64,000 bases of DNA, taken from Accumulibacter appositus. GTDB lineage: Bacteria > Pseudomonadota > Gammaproteobacteria > Burkholderiales > Rhodocyclaceae. The notes beneath the pieces are model-generated. The model had not been told where the DNA came from. It searched no databases and saw only the letters and a list, made by a program, of their open reading frames with translations. Shown here in pieces: positions 59,055 through 64,000 of this stretch. Position numbers and translations under genes: made by a program. The stretch is taken from assembly GCF_035440685.1 (NCBI RefSeq), contig NZ_DAORMW010000024.1, one strand, 5' to 3'. Within the stretch, counting starts at the first letter, position 1; each line of letters opens with the position of its first letter.

Positions 59055-62000
59055 ATGACCGTAGCTTACGCCGCCCTGCAACGCGTTCTCTATCTCGAGG
59101 ACAACGCGGCCGACGCCGATCTCGGCCGTCGTGCACTTGCGCGCAGCGCGCCGGACACCGAAGTGGAGATCGTGACTAGTGTCGCGGCGGCAAGTGAACG
59201 GCTGCAACGCGGTGCGCCCGAATTCGATGTCGTTCTTGCCGATCTCAGACTTCCCGACGGTAGCGGCCTCGACCTGCTGGCGCATGTGCGGGCACAAGGT
59301 CTGCCGCTGGCCTTCGTGGTGCTCACCGGATCGGGTGACGAGGCCTCGGCGCTGATCGCGCTGAAAGCCGGCGCCGATGATTACCTGAGCAAGCATGGCA
59401 ATTACGGCGAGCGGCTGGCGCGCGTCCTGTCGGCCGCGCTCGATCGTTTCCGAAGTGACTCAGCGCGCCAGGGACGGCTGCTGCGCGTGCTCTACGCTGA
59501 GCATAACCGCTTCGACATCGACCTGAGCTTACGCCATTTTGCGGAGCACGCGCCGCATTTTCGCATCGAAGTCGTGGGCAGCGGCGAGGAGGTATTGGCG
59601 AAGCTGCCCGAGGACTCTGGCGAAGCGCTCGGCTACGACCTCTTGTTGCTCGACTATCAGCTGCCGGCGCTGAACGCGCTGGAGGTCGCCAAGACGGTGC
59701 GCGATCAACGTGGCCTCGACCTGCCGATCGTGCTGGTGACCGGTCAGGGTGACGAGGATGTGGTCGCCGCCGCCTTGCGGCTGGGCCTCGAAGACTACGT
59801 GATCAAGAAGAGTGGCTATCTTTCCGGTCTGCCGAACATCCTCGAAAACGCGCTGCGGCACGCGCAGCTGCGGCGCGAGCAGTCGAAGCTGCGTCAGGCC
59901 AGCAGCCGTCTGACGCACCTGCTTTCGGCGAGTCCGACGATCCTGTATGCCTTGCGCGTCGATGGTGATCGCTTGCTGCCGGTGTGGGTCAGCGACAACA
60001 TCACGCGGGTGATGGGTTATACGCCTGCCGAGTGCTTGGCACCGGACTGGTGGTCCGCGCACCTGCACGGCGACGATCGCGCCCGCGTTGTCGGCAGCGC
60101 GCAAGCGCGCTTGCTGGAGCAGGGCGAATTGACCCACGAGTATCGATTTCTTGATGCTGCGGGCGGCATCCGCTGGCTGCGTGACGACATGCGCCTGATT
60201 CGTGACGCCAGGCAGCAGCCCCTGGAAGTCATCGGCAGCTGGAATGATCTCACCGACGAGCACGCCTTCGCGGAACGGCAGCGGCTCTATGCGACGGCCC
60301 TGGAAAGCACTCGTGATGGCGTGATGATCACCGGCCTTGACGCCGGGATCATCACCGTCAACCCGGCCTTTTGCGCGATGACCGGCTACGCTGCGGCCGA
60401 CGTGATCGGCAAGAACCCGCGCTTCTTGCAATCCGGACGTCACGATCGCGCCTTCTATCAGGCGCTGTGGGCCAGCCTGACGCAGAGCGGGCACTGGCAG
60501 GGTGAAATCTGGAATCGTCGGGCGGATGGTGAAATCTATCCGCAGTGGGCCACCTTGAGCGTGGTCAAGGACGAGCAGGGACAGGCCTGCCATTACGTGG
60601 GCGTGTTCACCGATCTGACCAAGCTCAAGCGCAGCGAAGAACAGGTCGAGCGCTTGGCGCACTACGACCCGCTGACCGATCTGCCGAATCGCTTGTTGTT
60701 GCGCTCGCTACTGCAGCACGGTCTCGATCGCGCGCAGCGCCAAGGCGGCAAATCGGCGCTGCTGATCATCAACCTGGATCACTTCAAGAACGTCAATGAG
60801 AGCCTTGGGCACACGCTTGGCGATGAGCTTCTGCTGGCCGTGGCCGTGCGCCTGCAGGCCCGCTTGCGCAAGGAAGACACGCTCGGGCGCCTGGCAGCGG
60901 ACGAATTCGCCGCGGTGATCGAGGGGCTGCACGAGGCCGAGAGCGCCGAACATACGGCACGCGACCTGTTGGCCGCCCTGGCGGCGCCGTTCATGCTCGC
61001 CGATGGGCATGAAGCCTACGCGCGTGCCAGCGTCGGGATCAGCCTCTTCCCGCAAGACGGCACAACGGCGAATGAGCTGTTGCGTACCGCAACCGCGGCC
61101 ATGTCCCGTGCCAAGGAGGGAGGTGGTAATCAACTCGCGTCATACACCGGCGAACTTGGCCAGGGTGCGCTAGAGCGACTGGAAATGGAGACTGCGCTGC
61201 GCCGGGTGCTGAGCAAGGGCGAACTGCTGCTGCATTACCAGCCGAAGCTTGACTTGGCCAGCGGCGTGATCATCGGCGCCGAGGCCTTGCTGCGCTGGCA
61301 GCGACCCGGTGTCGGAATGGTGCCACCGGACAGCTTCATTCCGCTGGCCGAGAAAACCGGCTTGATCATACCGATCGGCGCCTGGGTCATTGACGAGGCC
61401 TGCCGGCAGATCCGCGCCTGGAGCGATGCCGGCTTGCCGGTAGTCAAAATCGCGGTCAATGTCTCGGCGCGCCAGTTTGCCAGCTCTGAGCTGGAGGGGG
61501 TACTTGCCGCAGCACTGAGCCGCCACGCCGTGGCGCCGAGAATGCTGACCCTGGAGTTGACCGAAAGCATGCTCATGGCCGTGCCTGATCAGGCCATAAA
61601 GCGGCTCGAACGCTTGCGGGAGATCGGCGTTGGCCTATCGCTGGACGATTTCGGTACCGGCTATTCCAGTCTCGCCTACCTGAGTCGCTTCCCGGTCGAC
61701 GAGCTGAAGATCGACCGCTCTTTTGTTACCAATATCGTCACCGATCCCAATGCCGCCAACATCGCAACTTCGGTGATTGCGCTAGCGCACCGCCTGCACC
61801 TCAAGGTGGTCGCCGAAGGGGTCGAAACCGAGGCCCAGCTCGGCTACCTGAAGAAAAACCGCTGCGACCAGATGCAGGGCTATCTGTTCAGCATGCCGCT
61901 GCCCGCCGACGCTTTCAGCGCCTTGCTCAGCGAGAGTCGGACGCTGCCGGTCGGTGGCACACCGAGTGAGCTGCACTGCTTGTTGGTGGTCGACGACGAA

Positions 62001-62381
62001 CCGAGCATTCTGTCGTCGATTCGCCGCGTCCTGCGTGGCCAGGGTTACCGGGTGCTGACCGCAAACAGTGCCCTGGAGGGGCTGGAAATCCTCGCCCGTG
62101 AGGAGGTGCAGGTGATTCTTTCCGACCAGCGCATGCCGCAGATGAGCGGCACCGAGTTTCTGGCGCGGGTCAAGCTGCTGCACCCCGATACCGTGCGCCT
62201 AGTCATTTCCGGCTACACCCAGCTCGATTCGGTGATCGATGCCGTCAATCAGGGATCGATCTACAAATTCCTGACCAAGCCCTGGGAGGAAGAGCAATTG
62301 CGCGAGCATCTGCGCGAGGCCTTCGCTTACTACGAGGCAATTATCAAACCGCGCAGTATCAGCGACGGTTTGGCGGACTGA
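59055..62381 (+). CDS. REC-REC-PAS-PAS-GGDEF-EAL-REC protein, probable c-di-GMP phosphodiesterase
   Basis: The protein has 1108 residues from ATG 59055. REC1 (about 8-125) has LYLEDNAAD and the Asp of VVLADLRLPD. REC2 (about 145-265) has LYAEHNRFD, so the acidic pocket is altered, but keeps the Asp of LLLLDYQLP. Two PAS units span about 285-530. GGDEF is degenerate (LAADEF, about 615). EAL is intact (AEALLRW about 742, DDFGTGYSSLAYL, KIDRSFV). REC3 (about 975-1090) has VVDDEPS, ILSDQRMP and FLTKPW. From the second PAS to the C-terminus it is paralogous to the 25960 protein. The preceding Rcp1-type receiver may be cotranscribed. Confidence 0.9.
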   Translation: MTVAYAALQRVLYLEDNAADADLGRRALARSAPDTEVEIVTSVAAASERLQRGAPEFDVVLADLRLPDGSGLDLLAHVRAQGLPLAFVVLTGSGDEASALIALKAGADDYLSKHGNYGERLARVLSAALDRFRSDSARQGRLLRVLYAEHNRFDIDLSLRHFAEHAPHFRIEVVGSGEEVLAKLPEDSGEALGYDLLLLDYQLPALNALEVAKTVRDQRGLDLPIVLVTGQGDEDVVAAALRLGLEDYVIKKSGYLSGLPNILENALRHAQLRREQSKLRQASSRLTHLLSASPTILYALRVDGDRLLPVWVSDNITRVMGYTPAECLAPDWWSAHLHGDDRARVVGSAQARLLEQGELTHEYRFLDAAGGIRWLRDDMRLIRDARQQPLEVIGSWNDLTDEHAFAERQRLYATALESTRDGVMITGLDAGIITVNPAFCAMTGYAAADVIGKNPRFLQSGRHDRAFYQALWASLTQSGHWQGEIWNRRADGEIYPQWATLSVVKDEQGQACHYVGVFTDLTKLKRSEEQVERLAHYDPLTDLPNRLLLRSLLQHGLDRAQRQGGKSALLIINLDHFKNVNESLGHTLGDELLLAVAVRLQARLRKEDTLGRLAADEFAAVIEGLHEAESAEHTARDLLAALAAPFMLADGHEAYARASVGISLFPQDGTTANELLRTATAAMSRAKEGGGNQLASYTGELGQGALERLEMETALRRVLSKGELLLHYQPKLDLASGVIIGAEALLRWQRPGVGMVPPDSFIPLAEKTGLIIPIGAWVIDEACRQIRAWSDAGLPVVKIAVNVSARQFASSELEGVLAAALSRHAVAPRMLTLELTESMLMAVPDQAIKRLERLREIGVGLSLDDFGTGYSSLAYLSRFPVDELKIDRSFVTNIVTDPNAANIATSVIALAHRLHLKVVAEGVETEAQLGYLKKNRCDQMQGYLFSMPLPADAFSALLSESRTLPVGGTPSELHCLLVVDDEPSILSSIRRVLRGQGYRVLTANSALEGLEILAREEVQVILSDQRMPQMSGTEFLARVKLLHPDTVRLVISGYTQLDSVIDAVNQGSIYKFLTKPWEEEQLREHLREAFAYYEAIIKPRSISDGLAD

Positions 62382-62461
62382 GACGCCGGAGCTTGCTGTC
62401 CTGGTAAGTTCGCCAGCAGCCGTAGCAGTTGGCGGTCGTCGCGCACGCAACCGGGGTGCGG

Positions 62462-63073
62462 CTATTCGGCAAGCCTTTCGATTGACTGACTGCTGACCGC
62501 CGGCAGCCAGGCGGCGGCGAGGCCGCGGCCGGGGATGCGCGATTGCGGTGCGATTTCGAGCAGCGGTGCGATGACGAAGGCGCGCAAGTGCATGCGCGGG
62601 TGCGGGACGCGCAGCCACTGGCTATCGACGATTCGCTCATCGTAAAGCAGGAGGTCGAGGTCGAGCGTGCGTGGCGCGTGGTGATACTCGCGGCGCCGTC
62701 CGAAAAGACGTTCGATGGCGAATAGGGCGTCGAGCAGTTGCGCGGGTGACAGGCGGGTGTGCAGGGATGCCACGGCGTTGATGAAGTCGGCCTGGCCGCG
62801 GATCGTTCGGCTTCCTACCGGTGCCGTGCGATACAGGGACGACAGCCGCAGTAGCCGGCATTCGGGTAAGTCCGCCAGCGCCCGACCGGCGGCCCGGACC
62901 TGCGCCAGAGGGTCCGCCAGGTTGGCGCCCAGTGCGACGTAGGCGAGATGCTCGCTGCTGCTGTCGGTAAGAGGCGGCGTCGATGCTGCAGCGTTGGTGC
63001 GCGGTTCTTGCGGCGCTGCGGTCTCGGCGCGCCGCATTGGCGGCGCCTCTGCCGCCGCGTCATGGCGGGTCAT
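62462..63073 (-). CDS. folK: 6-hydroxymethyl-7,8-dihydropterin pyrophosphokinase
   Basis: The protein has 203 residues from ATG 63073, which overlaps the pcnB stop by four bases (ATGA). It transfers pyrophosphate from ATP to hydroxymethyl-dihydropterin in folate synthesis. Signatures are YVALGANLADPLAQV, PVG...QADFINAVASL, the ATP/Mg motif HAPRTLDLDLLLYD and VPHPRMHLRAFVIAPL. About 40 N-terminal residues (Ala/Pro/Thr-rich) precede the fold and are unusual. The true start could be internal, but the coupled ATG is well placed. Confidence 0.92.
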   Translation of the reverse strand: MTRHDAAAEAPPMRRAETAAPQEPRTNAAASTPPLTDSSSEHLAYVALGANLADPLAQVRAAGRALADLPECRLLRLSSLYRTAPVGSRTIRGQADFINAVASLHTRLSPAQLLDALFAIERLFGRRREYHHAPRTLDLDLLLYDERIVDSQWLRVPHPRMHLRAFVIAPLLEIAPQSRIPGRGLAAAWLPAVSSQSIERLAE

Positions 63074-64000
63074 TCCGTAGCGTTGGGGTTTTGCCCAGTG
63101 TCCTCGCCGGCGCGGCGACGGCGGCGGCGACGCTTCTTGGCGGTGCTCGGTGCCGCTGGCAGGAGCATTGCCGCGCGGGCCTCGTCGCTGGCATGCAGGA
63201 ATGCTGTCCACCAGTTGCTGATCGCCTGATCGACTTCACCAGACTGCGCGCGCAACAGCAGGAAGTCGTAGCCGGCCTTGAAACGTGGCTGCTGCAGGAT
63301 GCCGTAGGGTCGTTTTCCGGAGCGCTGTTCGAAACGCGGCTGCAGGGCCCAGATGTCCTTGATGTCGCCGGCAATGCGCCGGGTGATGGCGAGTTTTCCG
63401 GCCTGTACGCGCAGGACTTCATCCATGGCCACGAAAAGCGAAGGAATCGGCGGTTCACCGCTGTCCTTCAGCGGTTCCCAGGTAGCCAGCACCTGATGCC
63501 AGAGCAGGGTGGCGAAAAGGAAACCGGGCGAGATCGGCTTGCCTTCGGCGACGCGCCGGTCCGTGGCTTCCAGGGCGAGCATCACGAAGCGTTCGCCGCG
63601 CGGTTGCTCGAGGATCACGTCGAGCAGTGGCAGGACACCGTTGTGCAGTCCCTCTTCGCGCAGGCGCGTGATGCAGCGCAGCGCATGCCCGGAGGTGAGA
63701 AGTTTGAGCATCTCGTCAAACAGGCGGGACGGTGGCACATTCTCGAGCAGATCGGCCATTTCGCGGATCGGCCGTCGCGCCGCGGGGTCGATTGCCAGGC
63801 CAATCTTGGCCGCCAGACGCACCGCACGCAGCATGCGCACCGGGTCTTCGCGATAGCGCGTCTTCGGGTCACCAATCACGCGTAGGGTTTTTTGCTGTAG
63901 GTCGGCGACGCCGTGGTGGTAATCAAGGATGGTTTCGGAACTCGGGTCGTAGTACAGCGCGTTGACCGTGAAATCGCGGCGGGCGGCGTCTTCCGACTGG
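63070..64000 (-). CDS. pcnB: Poly(A) polymerase I, C-terminal part (start beyond the window)
   Basis: The frame enters from the right edge and ends at 63070, giving about 309 codons. The visible part begins in the catalytic domain (DAARRDFTVNALYYDP), then DYHHGVADL, RVIGDPKTRYREDPVRMLRAVRLAAK and the RNA-binding/PcnB C-terminal helices. It ends with a lysine/arginine-rich tail (KKRRRRRRRAGEDT). It adds 3' poly(A) tails that speed RNA decay. The catalytic GGxVRD motif must lie outside the window. The stop overlaps folK, a common arrangement in Betaproteobacteria. Confidence 0.93.
   Translation of the reverse strand, partial: QSEDAARRDFTVNALYYDPSSETILDYHHGVADLQQKTLRVIGDPKTRYREDPVRMLRAVRLAAKIGLAIDPAARRPIREMADLLENVPPSRLFDEMLKLLTSGHALRCITRLREEGLHNGVLPLLDVILEQPRGERFVMLALEATDRRVAEGKPISPGFLFATLLWHQVLATWEPLKDSGEPPIPSLFVAMDEVLRVQAGKLAITRRIAGDIKDIWALQPRFEQRSGKRPYGILQQPRFKAGYDFLLLRAQSGEVDQAISNWWTAFLHASDEARAAMLLPAAPSTAKKRRRRRRRAGEDTGQNPNATE

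Overview
The window is a gene-dense, GC-rich stretch of a Gram-negative chromosome. Lipobox proteins, an outer-membrane beta-barrel and a Kef-type antiporter indicate a two-membrane cell. The mix of genes fits a betaproteobacterium of the Rhodocyclales / Candidatus Accumulibacter type: GreB, HtpG, AcnA, a FolK-PcnB pair, a lone GspE/PilB ATPase, and many PAS-histidine kinase, GGDEF-EAL and CheB-CheR proteins. The taxonomic call is inference from protein flavour, not a search. I see no tRNA, rRNA, CRISPR array or complete insertion sequence.

Layout. 1-95 is the tail of a probable IS4-type transposase. 88-5859 (minus) is a tight four-gene operon, TIR protein > MoxR AAA+ ATPase > vWA protein > large FGE/SUMF1-domain protein. 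It looks like a vWA-MoxR type biological-conflict (defence) system. 6222-9435 holds transporters (EamA, AzlCD), a hydrolase and a YdcH-like protein. 9502-13040 carries greB, htpG and a deoxyinosine glycosylase. 13070-17042 has a repetitive Cys-rich exported protein, a GspE/PilB ATPase and RtcB.

17081-34280 is a signalling island. It contains four histidine kinases with near-identical H-boxes (one fused to a hemerythrin domain), a PAS-GGDEF-EAL-REC protein, a CarH-like cobalamin-binding protein abutting a soluble kinase, and a CheB-CheR-PAS fusion. 34378-46003 is a second accessory region of hydrolases and proteases: patatin, beta-barrel protein, caspase-like peptidase, a 2047-residue double alpha/beta-hydrolase plus CHAT protease, a SlyB-like lipoprotein, and a TPR protein whose N-terminal domain looks deleted. 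46122-58368 is mostly housekeeping: DJ-1/PfpI, AcnA, an acyltransferase-like protein, a sirtuin gene broken by one amber codon, radical SAM, KefB/C, NlpC/P60, succinate-semialdehyde dehydrogenase and an AhpD-like protein. 58538-62381 has a stand-alone receiver and a REC-REC-PAS-PAS-GGDEF-EAL-REC protein. 62462-64000 holds folK and the 3' part of pcnB.

How it fits together. The two accessory regions (0-6 kb and 34-46 kb) carry the building blocks of NTP-dependent or protease-triggered conflict systems: a TIR NADase-like effector, MoxR/vWA regulators, caspase, CHAT, patatin and lipases. The island between them collects oxygen-like (hemerythrin), light/B12-like (CarH), membrane and cytosolic inputs into paralogous kinases and c-di-GMP phosphodiesterases. 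Short dispersed repeats sit just upstream of several accessory genes, consistent with local rearrangement.
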